A DNA stretch of 38,235 nucleotides from Caedibacter sp. Lineage in GTDB: Bacteria > Pseudomonadota > Gammaproteobacteria > Francisellales > Francisellaceae. A program made the position numbers and the translations under genes. Below are positions 8,682 through 18,301 of the stretch, piece after piece (the first letter of the stretch is position 1; every line of letters begins with the position of its first letter). Under the pieces are notes generated by a model that did no database searches, had not been told where the DNA came from, and was given only the letters and a program-made list of their open reading frames with translations. The stretch is from positions 14,598 to 52,832 of the forward strand of contig JAHDDB010000001.1 in NCBI GenBank assembly GCA_020629575.1, in the 5' to 3' direction.

Positions 8682-9482
8682 TTATAAAACATCTGCAAAA
8701 TGCGGTCTTAGCTGCCTAAAAACAAACGCGCCCAGAATAAAAATGCATAATGTCACAACCCAAAAATATACTGTCAATACAGGATGCTGCCAAAACCATT
8801 GTTTAGAGATAAATATATCCCTATAGCCCTGAACAATATAATATAAGGGATTTGTTTTCAAAATAAATAAAACTTTTTCAGGCACAATATTTGTTGCATA
8901 TAATATCGGTGTTCCCCAAAAAAGAATCTGACAAATCACACTGACAATTTGTGTCACATCTTTTAAGAAAACTTGCATTGCCGCTGTTAACCAACCAAGT
9001 CCTAATAATAAAATCCACAATGCAAAAACATAATAAATCAACTGTAAATAATATAAGTCTGGATAAAAGCCATAAACAGCAAATAACGCAATGGTGAATA
9101 CTATAAAAAATAAATGAATATAGCACGACGAGATAATTTTAATAATCGGCAATAATCTAACTGAAAACACAATCTTCTTGACAAGATAACTATACTCTAT
9201 AACCACATTAGTACATTTACCCCACGCATCTGCAAAAAAGAAGTAAGGGATAAGACCTGCAACAAGCCAGCAGATAAATGGCACGTTTTCAACCGGTTGC
9301 GACTTAAAACCCACGCTAAATACAAACCAATACAGGCAAATCATAATGGTTGGCTGAATAAACGCCCATAAAATCCCTAAAGCAGACCCCAAATACTGCT
9401 GCTTAAAGTCATTTTTAGCTAAAGATTTAAGCATTTTCCGTTGACGGAAAATATCCTTTAGAAATAGAATCAAACTACGCAT
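8682..9482 (-). CDS. wzm: Polysaccharide ABC transporter permease
   Basis: ABC-2 type: LAKNDFKQQYLGSALGILWAFIQPTIMICLYWFVF; start placed at the internal Met (MRSLILFLKD) overlapping the rmlB 3' end. Confidence 0.88.
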   Translation of the reverse strand: MRSLILFLKDIFRQRKMLKSLAKNDFKQQYLGSALGILWAFIQPTIMICLYWFVFSVGFKSQPVENVPFICWLVAGLIPYFFFADAWGKCTNVVIEYSYLVKKIVFSVRLLPIIKIISSCYIHLFFIVFTIALFAVYGFYPDLYYLQLIYYVFALWILLLGLGWLTAAMQVFLKDVTQIVSVICQILFWGTPILYATNIVPEKVLFILKTNPLYYIVQGYRDIFISKQWFWQHPVLTVYFWVVTLCIFILGAFVFRQLRPHFADVL

Positions 9483-10491
9483 AAGTCCTCTGTTGCAAAT
9501 AAAACTCAATCGTCTGCTTAAACATTTTCTCAAAGTCTTGCGATGGCTTCCAACCTAATTCATTTTGAATTTTGCTATTATCAATCGCATAACGCCAATC
9601 ATGCCCTTTGCGATCTTCGACAAATTTAATTAGCTTTTGGTGTGGGGCATTATCTGGACGATAATCATCCATCAACTGGCAAATAGTTTTAACCAAGGTT
9701 AAATTATCCACCTCATTCTTGCCACCAATATTATAGACTTCTCCTACTTGAGCTTTTTCAAGAATACACTGGATTGCATCACAATGATCCGCAACATATA
9801 GCCAGTCACGAATATTACTGCCATCCCCATAAACGGGAATTGCTTGCTGCTCAATACAACTGTTGATAACAACAGGGATAAGCTTCTCGGGATGCTGATA
9901 TGATCCATAGTTATTAGAGCAATTTGAGATTGTTACTGGCAATTTATAGGTATGATAGTAGCAACGCACAATATGATCAGACCCTGCTTTTGATGCCGAG
10001 TAAGGTGAATTAGGTTTATAGGCTTTGCCTTCTGTAAATGCCGGTGCTTCTTTTGTTAAAGTACCATATACCTCATCTGTAGACACATGATGAAAACGAC
10101 ACTGAGTCTCATCAAGCCCCTTTTCATCCAGCCAAAATTTCTTTGCCTGCTCTAGTAAATTAAAGGTCCCCATCACATTCGTCTCGAAGAACACTTTAGG
10201 ATCCGCTATTGAGTTATCAACATGCGACTCTGCGGCAAAGTGTACAATAGTATCAACGTTATGTGCTCTTAGCGCTTTCGCAACCTGAGTCTCATCACAA
10301 ATATCACCTTCAATAAAAAGATGCTTTTCAGCATTTGGTAAACCATCAAGATTTTTGAGATTACCCGCATAAGTTAATTTATCGTATGATATGATTTTTT
10401 GATGCTTGTTACTGGTTAATAACATACGTACAAAATTGCTGCCAATAAACCCGGCAGCACCCGTTACTAGGACTACTTTAGCTTGAAACAT
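9475..10491 (-). CDS. rmlB: dTDP-glucose 4,6-dehydratase
   Basis: VTGAAGFIGSNFVR Rossmann motif, HVSTDEVYG, YSASKAGSDH. Confidence 0.96.
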   Translation of the reverse strand: MFQAKVVLVTGAAGFIGSNFVRMLLTSNKHQKIISYDKLTYAGNLKNLDGLPNAEKHLFIEGDICDETQVAKALRAHNVDTIVHFAAESHVDNSIADPKVFFETNVMGTFNLLEQAKKFWLDEKGLDETQCRFHHVSTDEVYGTLTKEAPAFTEGKAYKPNSPYSASKAGSDHIVRCYYHTYKLPVTISNCSNNYGSYQHPEKLIPVVINSCIEQQAIPVYGDGSNIRDWLYVADHCDAIQCILEKAQVGEVYNIGGKNEVDNLTLVKTICQLMDDYRPDNAPHQKLIKFVEDRKGHDWRYAIDNSKIQNELGWKPSQDFEKMFKQTIEFYLQQRTYA

Positions 10492-10517
10492 TTCTATATC
10501 ACCTTTCTAAAATTTAA

Positions 10518-11369
10518 CTACTCTGACTCTACAGTTTCTTGAATATAATCAAGCCAAGAATGCTGTTGGATACCATAATCCTTAATAATTTTACTCACAT
10601 TTAAACCTGAATTTTGCGGTCTTTTGGCTTTCAAAGGATAATCCTTAGTCTCAATAGCATCAACTGCCAAAACCCTTTTGCCATCAACAAAAGGTAAAAC
10701 TCCACAAGCCAACTGCTGCCAAGTTGTTAATGGGAAACCGCAATAATGATACACTCCCCAACATTGCTTTTGACTCTGCACAACATCTAATATCACACGC
10801 GCAATATCGCGAGCAGCTGTCGGGGCTCCATATTGATCAGCAATAACTGCTAGCTCTTCCTTTTCTTTTGATAAACGAGCGATAGTTTTAACAAAGTTAT
10901 GACCATGACGCCCAAAGACCCAGCTTACACGAATAATGAGGTGCTTTTCTAATTTTTGAACCTGTTGCTCACCTTTTAACTTAGACAACCCATAAACGCC
11001 ACTTGGATTAGTCACATCTAGCTCGTTATAAAGTGTTGTTTTTTGCCCATCAAACACATAATCCGTTGATATATGCAATAACGGGATATCATAGTACTGA
11101 CACATTTGCGCGATCACGCCTACTGCCTGATGATTAACAAGATCAGCTAATTCAGGCTCATCTTCAGCTTTATCTACTTGGGTATAAGCAGCCGCATTGA
11201 TCACAAAATCATAGTTATGATGTTTAGCAAAAAAGCGATTTATACCCTCAAGATCAGTTAAGTCCAGCTCATCACGAGCTGTTGCATCGAAAGAAATATT
11301 GCGCATTTTGCATGCTTGAACTAACTCATAGCCAACCTGACCATTCTTACCAATGATTAAGATATGCAT
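10518..11369 (-). CDS. rmlD: dTDP-4-dehydrorhamnose reductase
   Basis: ILIIGKNGQVGYEL, HISTDYVFDG, GVYGLSKLKGE. Confidence 0.95.
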   Translation of the reverse strand: MHILIIGKNGQVGYELVQACKMRNISFDATARDELDLTDLEGINRFFAKHHNYDFVINAAAYTQVDKAEDEPELADLVNHQAVGVIAQMCQYYDIPLLHISTDYVFDGQKTTLYNELDVTNPSGVYGLSKLKGEQQVQKLEKHLIIRVSWVFGRHGHNFVKTIARLSKEKEELAVIADQYGAPTAARDIARVILDVVQSQKQCWGVYHYCGFPLTTWQQLACGVLPFVDGKRVLAVDAIETKDYPLKAKRPQNSGLNVSKIIKDYGIQQHSWLDYIQETVESE

Positions 11370-11372
11370 AAA

Positions 11373-11948
11373 TCAACTCCAATCCTGATAGTTTGGCAAT
11401 AATCCTCGCGTCAACAACTCATCAAGAGTCAACGCCTCTTGATCCTTTTGTGATAACGACAAAGTCATACCTGAAACCGGCCATTCAATTTCAAGCTTTG
11501 GATCATCCCATTTCAATGCCAGCTCAGACTGTGGGTAATAATAATCCGTGCATTTATAAAAAAAGTCAGCTGTTTCACTTAACACAACAAAGCCATGGGC
11601 AAAGCTAGGTGGCACCCAAAACTGCCGTTTGTTTTCTTCATTTAACTCAACCGCTACAGACTGACCGAAAGTTGGTGAGCCAACTCGTATATCAACGGCA
11701 ACATCAAAAACAGCTCCTCTTAAGACACTTACCAGCTTACCTTGCGTGTGTTCTCGTTGATGATGAAGTCCGCGTAACACACCTTTGGTTGAGCGTGACA
11801 GATTATCCTGTACAAATTGATAATCCACTTCTAGCATCTCTTGATAACGATCCTGAGAAAAGCTTTCATAAAAAAAGCCGCGATGATCACCATAAACCTT
11901 AGGTTCAATAATTTTAACCTCTGGAATAGCCGTTGCAATAATCTTCAT
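11373..11948 (-). CDS. rmlC: dTDP-4-dehydrorhamnose 3,5-epimerase
   Basis: DHRGFFYESFSQDRY, LRGLHHQ, WVPPSFAHGFVVLSE. Confidence 0.96.
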   Translation of the reverse strand: MKIIATAIPEVKIIEPKVYGDHRGFFYESFSQDRYQEMLEVDYQFVQDNLSRSTKGVLRGLHHQREHTQGKLVSVLRGAVFDVAVDIRVGSPTFGQSVAVELNEENKRQFWVPPSFAHGFVVLSETADFFYKCTDYYYPQSELALKWDDPKLEIEWPVSGMTLSLSQKDQEALTLDELLTRGLLPNYQDWS

Positions 11949-11951
11949 AAA

Positions 11952-12824
11952 TTAATTCACTAACTCTTTTAAATATTTACCGTAATGCGTCTTTGATAAT
12001 GGTTTTGCTATTTTTAATACCTGAGCTTTATCAATCCAGCCATTATGGTAGGCAATTTCTTCAGGGCAGCCTATTTTCAAGCCTTGCCTACGCTCAATGG
12101 TAGAGACGAATCTTGAGGCTTCCATCATGCTTTCATGCGTACCAGTATCAAGCCAAGCATAACCTCGCCCCATGGTCTGTACATTAAGCTTTTTCCGCTC
12201 GAGATAAAGGTGATTTAAAGAGGATATCTCAAGTTCACCTCTATCCGATGGCTTTACCTCTTTAGCAAGCTTGCAAACATCTGAATCATAAAAATAAATA
12301 CCCGTTACGGCATAATTTGACTTTGGCTTTTTAGGCTTCTCTTCAACGGAAAGCACCTGCTTGTTTTCATCAAACTCCACAACACCATAACGCTCAGGAT
12401 CCGACACCCAGTAGGCAAACACCTGTGCGTCTCCATTGTTTTCAACATCACTTTTTGCATCAATTAACAACTTTGGCAAGCCATGTCCAAAGTAAATATT
12501 GTCCCCCAGAACCAAACAAGCTGAATCTCCTGCCAGAAAATCCTCGGCCAAAATAAAAGCTTGCGCTAAACCATCTGGCGAGTGTTGTACAATATATTCA
12601 AAACGCACACCCCATTGACTACCATCTTGTAAAAGTCGTTGAAATGCTGGCTGATCATGCTCTGTTGTAATAACCGCAATTTCTTTGATCCCTGCCAACA
12701 TCAGTACGGATAATGGATAATAAATCATCGGTTTATCATACACGGGAATCAACTGTTTACTCACACCTAAAGTTGCTGGATAAAGTCGTGTACCACTACC
12801 ACCGGCTAGAATAATACCTTTCAT
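11952..12824 (-). CDS. rmlA: Glucose-1-phosphate thymidylyltransferase
   Basis: MKGIILAGGSGTRLYPATLGVSKQLIPVYDKPMIYYPLS. Confidence 0.97.
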   Translation of the reverse strand: MKGIILAGGSGTRLYPATLGVSKQLIPVYDKPMIYYPLSVLMLAGIKEIAVITTEHDQPAFQRLLQDGSQWGVRFEYIVQHSPDGLAQAFILAEDFLAGDSACLVLGDNIYFGHGLPKLLIDAKSDVENNGDAQVFAYWVSDPERYGVVEFDENKQVLSVEEKPKKPKSNYAVTGIYFYDSDVCKLAKEVKPSDRGELEISSLNHLYLERKKLNVQTMGRGYAWLDTGTHESMMEASRFVSTIERRQGLKIGCPEEIAYHNGWIDKAQVLKIAKPLSKTHYGKYLKELVN

Positions 12825-13000
12825 AAGTCTAATTTTCAGTCCTATCTTCTACGAATATAAAATAACCACCAATTAACAGTGGGCAGCCGCAATTTAAGCT
12901 CAAGATCATATACTTTTTGCTATTCCATCACAAGCATATCAGAGATTTTTTTACCATTTTAACACAGAGCAAAGAGCCTCTTGATTACATATCAAACATT

Positions 13001-13056
13001 TAACTCATAACTCATAACTCATAACTCATAACTCATAACTCATAACTCATAACTCA
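13001..13056. repeat. Heptanucleotide tandem array, unit CATAACT (taactca), 8 perfect copies
   Basis: taactca x8; supplies the stop codon and last residues of the adjacent HepT-like ORF. Confidence 0.98.
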
Positions 13057-13529
13057 AGATTAAACTTTGTTCTGCAAAACTCACACACTCTTATATAAAT
13101 TTCTGCAAGCATATCACTTTTGTGATAAATAAGATTAATGCTATCGACAACTTCAGCAATATTAAATGAATATTCATGCGCTATTTCATTCCTAGCTTCT
13201 CTTAGATTAAGCCATTGATTTTTATCAAGCACCTCAAGCTCTTCAAGACGATTTAGAATATCTATGAAAGTTTTTCTCTTTACATCTTCCCCTGCTAATA
13301 ACAAAATAGCGGGAAAAATTTTGCCCCCCATCGTATCCTGAAGCTTTAAGAACCTATATATCAATCCATCAATAAAACTCAAACTGACATCATCTAATGA
13401 TTGATAGGCTTCAATACTAAGCGGCATATGCTCTGCCAAGTATTTTTTAGATGTCTCAATTTTTTTAATATGCTTATTGCATTCATATATTTTTTCTTGA
13501 AATGTATTCAACACACTGTCACCACTCAT
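13047..13529 (-). CDS. HepT-like HEPN-domain protein
   Basis: 160 aa with LREARNEIAHEYSFN, matching the HEPN RX4HXY motif; 4-bp overlap with an MNT gene. Confidence 0.75.
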   Translation of the reverse strand: MSGDSVLNTFQEKIYECNKHIKKIETSKKYLAEHMPLSIEAYQSLDDVSLSFIDGLIYRFLKLQDTMGGKIFPAILLLAGEDVKRKTFIDILNRLEELEVLDKNQWLNLREARNEIAHEYSFNIAEVVDSINLIYHKSDMLAEIYIRVCEFCRTKFNLEL

Positions 13530-13822
13530 AGCTTAACCCCTTTAGTTGATGCTTCTTGCTCAATTAGTCTACTTTCATCCGTAGCGATGATAACATCTAT
13601 TTTCTGCTCACCTATCAAGTTTTTCACGCTAACCAAAAAATCTATTTTCTTCTCAAGCAATTGATCTCGCGATAACTCTTCGTTAGGTACGAGGTATAAA
13701 TCAATGTCACCACCTCTTTTACCATCGTCGACTCTACTACCAAAAAGATAAATACTACCAGCACCAAAAACCTCTAAAAATGAGCTTTTGATTGCCTTAA
13801 TCTCATATTCTGTCAGTCTCAC
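13526..13822 (-). CDS. MntA-like minimal nucleotidyltransferase
   Basis: 98 aa; IYLFGSRVDDGKRGGDIDLYLV (GSX9DXD). Confidence 0.85.
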   Translation of the reverse strand: MRLTEYEIKAIKSSFLEVFGAGSIYLFGSRVDDGKRGGDIDLYLVPNEELSRDQLLEKKIDFLVSVKNLIGEQKIDVIIATDESRLIEQEASTKGVKL

Positions 13823-13850
13823 ACCGGTCTCCTGATTTTTAATTCAACAT

Positions 13851-14147
13851 TCAAAACACTCTCACTGCTGTTCGACAAATCTCAGAAGATAAAAGTTCAT
13901 CTTCTGAATGATAGGGCACTACATCCACTGCAATTTGATCAAAACCCATTTGCAAAAGCGCTGTTTTAAATTTCACTTTACACTGCCAAAATTGCTCTTT
14001 ATCCATTTCAACATCAATGGCTAAATCAATATCACCACCGCTTAAGCTATCATTAGCACGGCTACCAAACAAGTATACAGGCACTTCGCCAAAGCTTTGA
14101 GAAACGGCCTTTTTCAAAACGCTTTTCATTCGTTCAGATAATCTCAT
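13851..14147 (-). CDS. Second minimal nucleotidyltransferase (paralogue)
   Basis: 98 aa; VYLFGSRANDSLSGGDIDLAI; same length and N-terminal MRL as the neighbour. Confidence 0.85.
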   Translation of the reverse strand: MRLSERMKSVLKKAVSQSFGEVPVYLFGSRANDSLSGGDIDLAIDVEMDKEQFWQCKVKFKTALLQMGFDQIAVDVVPYHSEDELLSSEICRTAVRVF

Positions 14148-14300
14148 TGTTTAAGCACTCTTTTACCACTAATTTTATGCCAAAGCATTCTAATACAGCC
14201 CAGATATAAATGCCATCACCTTCCCTACATCAACTAATTTGAAATCGGCAATAGCTTCCAGCGCGCTTTCCGTTTACCATGTTGTCGTTTGATTATTTGA

Positions 14301-15269
<969 letters not shown>

Positions 15270-15300
15270 GTCATAATGCAGAAATAATAAGTTGAACTTC

Positions 15301-15361
15301 AATCACCCTTCACCCGCGCAGCTTAAGCTACACGAGCAATCCCGCAAGAGGGGAGGTACTA
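15301..15361. repeat. Dispersed intergenic repeat (family B)
   Basis: aatcacccttcacccgcgcagcttaagctacacgagcaatcccgcaagaggggaggtact; near match to the reverse complement of 20923-20983. Confidence 0.75.
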
Positions 15362-15402
15362 ATTGATGCAAATTATTCTTTATTCAGTACTAAAAATTCA
15401 AA

Positions 15403-17610
15403 TTACGCAATCACACGCGTGACATTCTCAACATAAGCCGTTGAGCTCATTTTCTTAGCCAACGTATCTAAAGTTTGCATATCCGTCAAAATCAAGCTTA
15501 GTTTGATCGTTTTATGTTTATCTGAATGCGAAGGTTGTAATGCGGCAATTGTTATCTTTTCAATCGTTAAAATACTGGTAACTTCGTACACCGCCTTTTC
15601 AACATCACTACAAATCAACAGCAAATCAACCTGATAACGTCTTAAGTCCTTTTTTCCCCATTGCACATCAAGCACCCGCTCAGGTGAGCTTAAGCTTAAA
15701 CGCAAGAAGTTAGAGCACACCGCTCTATGCACAGTCACGCCTCGACCATGTGTTAAATAGCCAACAATATCGTCACCTTGCACCGGCTTGCAGCATCCTG
15801 CCATATGTGACAATAAATTATCAACACCATAAATCGTTAAATCTGTTTTGCATGCATTGTCTTTTAAACTTTGTGTGACATTAACACCCTTAATCGCCAC
15901 TTCTTCAACTGTTGGTTTTTCAATAAGCTTGTAATGCTCAACGATATAATTAACCACCTGATTAAAGCGCAGAGACCCCGTCTCAATTCCTGCATACAAT
16001 GTTTCCTCATCTGCCATATTAAAATGTGAGGCAACTTCAGCATAATCAATTGACTTTAAGCGATGTTGTTTTAATTCATCTAATAGGCGCTCGCGACCTA
16101 ATGCTGCATTTTGCTCTTTATTAAGCTGTTTAAACCAACGCGCCACACGTGCGCGAATTTTCGCTGAATGAATAAAACCACTACCTGCATTTGCCCAATC
16201 CAAACTGGGACTTGGCTCCTTGTGAGTGAGAATTTCAACCTTATCTCCTGTACTAAGCTTTGTTGTCAACGGCACAATCTTGCCATTGATTTTAGCCCCC
16301 TTAGTGCGATGCCCAATCATCGTATGCACCATATAAGCAAAATCAAGCACGGTAGATCCTAACTCCAGATCAATCACATCACCATTAGGTGTAAACACAT
16401 ACACACGATTTCCGGCAAGCTCTTTTTTAAGCTCATCGCTTTTTAACTCATCGGCAAGCTCAGTCTCCCAGTCAAGTAATGATCGCAACCAATTAACACG
16501 TGCTTCGTAACTTGGATCATGTTTAACTCCTTCTTTATAGCGCCAATGTGCCGCCACCCCCATTTCAGACTCATTATGCATTTGATGTGTCCTAATCTGA
16601 ATCTCGAGCGTCAAACGCTCAGGCCCATAGACAACCGTATGTACCGAGCGATAACCATTAGGTTTAGGTGTAGCAATATAATCAGCAAACTCACTGGCAA
16701 TGGGCTCCCACAATTGATTAACAATACTCAAAGCACGATAACATTCATCAACCGAATCAACCAATACACGCATCGCTCGAATATCATATAGCTCATCAAG
16801 ATTACGCTCTTTCTTGCGTAGTTTGCGCCATATGCTATAAATGTGCTTCACCCGACCAGATAGCTCAAAGTGAATATTTTCTTTTTTAAGCTCAGTCGCA
16901 AGCATATCCATCGCATCATGAATATAAGCCTCACGCTGCAAGCGTTTCTTTTTCAACCCTCTGGCGATTTTCTTATATTCAACAGGATATAAACAGGCAA
17001 AAGCACGATCCTCAAGCTCCCACTTTGTTTTTGACAAGCCCAAACGATTTGCCAATGGGGCATATATCTCAAGGATTTCCTTGGCGATTGTCTGCCTGTA
17101 GCTTTCCGTCCAGTTCTTAACCGCACGCATCGTGCATACTCGATCTGCTAATTTAACCAACACGATGCGCACATCTTCAACAATGGTTAATAGCATCTTA
17201 CGAAAGGTATCAATTTGTGCCTGATTCGGTTTGTCATTTTGCAATGCTCTAACTGCCGACATGGCAGTGGCACCATCAAGAATCTTCAACACTGTTTCAC
17301 CACAAGCTTCAAGTACAAGCTCAGGCGAAATTTTTTGATTATAATGAAGTTCAAATAACAATGCGGCGGCGACAGATTCTTCATCAGCCTGCAAATCAAA
17401 AAGAACTGCTGCCATTTCAACACCATAACCAAAACAAGTACCACCATGCACTGAAGGCTCATCAACCCCATATTGCGCTAAAATATCAATGGCGCCGGCA
17501 ATCGTTGCTAAGCGTTGTTTTGGATAAAAGTCTTCTAATAAAGGTAACCATTTCTGAAAATCAATCAACCCTTCATCGGTTAAGGCATATTTGTCCGTTA
17601 CTTGCACCAT
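15403..17610 (-). CDS. relA: (p)ppGpp synthetase RelA
   Basis: 735 aa; PKPNGYRSVHTVVYGPERLTLEIQIRTHQMHNESEMGVAAHW, TGS and ACT domains; N-terminal HD motif degenerate (ALLFELHYNQ), as in RelA. Confidence 0.93.
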   Translation of the reverse strand: MVQVTDKYALTDEGLIDFQKWLPLLEDFYPKQRLATIAGAIDILAQYGVDEPSVHGGTCFGYGVEMAAVLFDLQADEESVAAALLFELHYNQKISPELVLEACGETVLKILDGATAMSAVRALQNDKPNQAQIDTFRKMLLTIVEDVRIVLVKLADRVCTMRAVKNWTESYRQTIAKEILEIYAPLANRLGLSKTKWELEDRAFACLYPVEYKKIARGLKKKRLQREAYIHDAMDMLATELKKENIHFELSGRVKHIYSIWRKLRKKERNLDELYDIRAMRVLVDSVDECYRALSIVNQLWEPIASEFADYIATPKPNGYRSVHTVVYGPERLTLEIQIRTHQMHNESEMGVAAHWRYKEGVKHDPSYEARVNWLRSLLDWETELADELKSDELKKELAGNRVYVFTPNGDVIDLELGSTVLDFAYMVHTMIGHRTKGAKINGKIVPLTTKLSTGDKVEILTHKEPSPSLDWANAGSGFIHSAKIRARVARWFKQLNKEQNAALGRERLLDELKQHRLKSIDYAEVASHFNMADEETLYAGIETGSLRFNQVVNYIVEHYKLIEKPTVEEVAIKGVNVTQSLKDNACKTDLTIYGVDNLLSHMAGCCKPVQGDDIVGYLTHGRGVTVHRAVCSNFLRLSLSSPERVLDVQWGKKDLRRYQVDLLLICSDVEKAVYEVTSILTIEKITIAALQPSHSDKHKTIKLSLILTDMQTLDTLAKKMSSTAYVENVTRVIA

Positions 17611-17785
17611 TGTTATCTATCCAAAAATCATCTTAAAAAGTCTAAAGTCCACACGTGGGATTCAAGCATGCACGATCAATTAAAACTGTATTTAAGAATA
17701 ACGAAAATCAGTGAAAAACCCTAGTGAAAGTATGATAAATATCAAATATATTGCGTCAGGTAAAAAAAGCAAAAAAGGTGAAAAA

Positions 17786-18296
17786 TACTAAGTCAATCGA
17801 TAAGCCGGGTTCTGTCGTGGACAGTCATTTCTCTAGGCATTATGTCACCATAATGCTCAAGCAGCCTACCCGGTTGCAGCGCGAGCCACACTATTACAAC
17901 CCTATTTGGCCTTGCTTCAGATGGGGTTTACCATGCCACTTTTGTTACCAAAAGCGCGGTGCGCTCTTACCACACCGTTTCACCCTTACCCATATAACAA
18001 TACAGGCGGTCTATTCTCTGTTGCACTTTCCGTAAGCTTACGCTTCCCAGGCGTTACCTGGCATCTTGCTCTTTGAAGCCCGGACTTTCCTCGTCCTACC
18101 ACTTTTTGTAACTTTGTAAGTTTTCTTTATCAAAACCCTAAACGGCTAAAATTACTGTCACCTAATTCCCCTCTTCACAAGAGGGGTGGCAGCCGTAGGC
18201 TGACGGGGTGTTTATGAAATCATAGTTTTCTCTTAAATGCGCAACTCCAATAAATTACAAAAAGTGGTAGGACGCGACTGTCTGATCAACTTAGTA
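17786..18296 (-). ncRNA. rnpB: RNase P RNA, bacterial class A, with a large P3 insertion
   Basis: Minus strand: CTAAGTTGATCAGACAGTCGC (P1/P2 5' strands), GAGGAAAGTCCGGGCTTC, GCCAGGTAACGCCTGG, GGTAAGGGTGAAACGGTG, CAAGGCCAAATAGGG, GGGTAGGCTGCTTGAG, GACTGTCCACGACAGAACCCGGCTTATCG, ATTGACTTAGTA (P1 3' strand); P1 pairs over 13 bp. Confidence 0.95.
18160..18213. repeat. Dispersed palindromic repeat (family A) inside the rnpB P3 insertion
   Basis: cctaattcccctcttcacaagaggggtggcagccgtaggctgacggggtgttta; nearly identical to the reverse complement of 27342-27397. Confidence 0.85.
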
Positions 18297-18301
18297 GGCA
18301 G

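Noticed and set aside
11393-11902. Plus-strand ORFs antisense to rmlC (71 and 97 aa)
   Set aside because: No coding character; fully overlapped by the unambiguous rmlC gene
12825-13046. JUMPstart/ops element upstream of the rml operon
   Set aside because: No GGCGGTAGC-like ops sequence found on the coding strand
17751-18035. 94-aa plus-strand ORF
   Set aside because: Lies antisense to rnpB; sequence conservation is that of RNase P RNA
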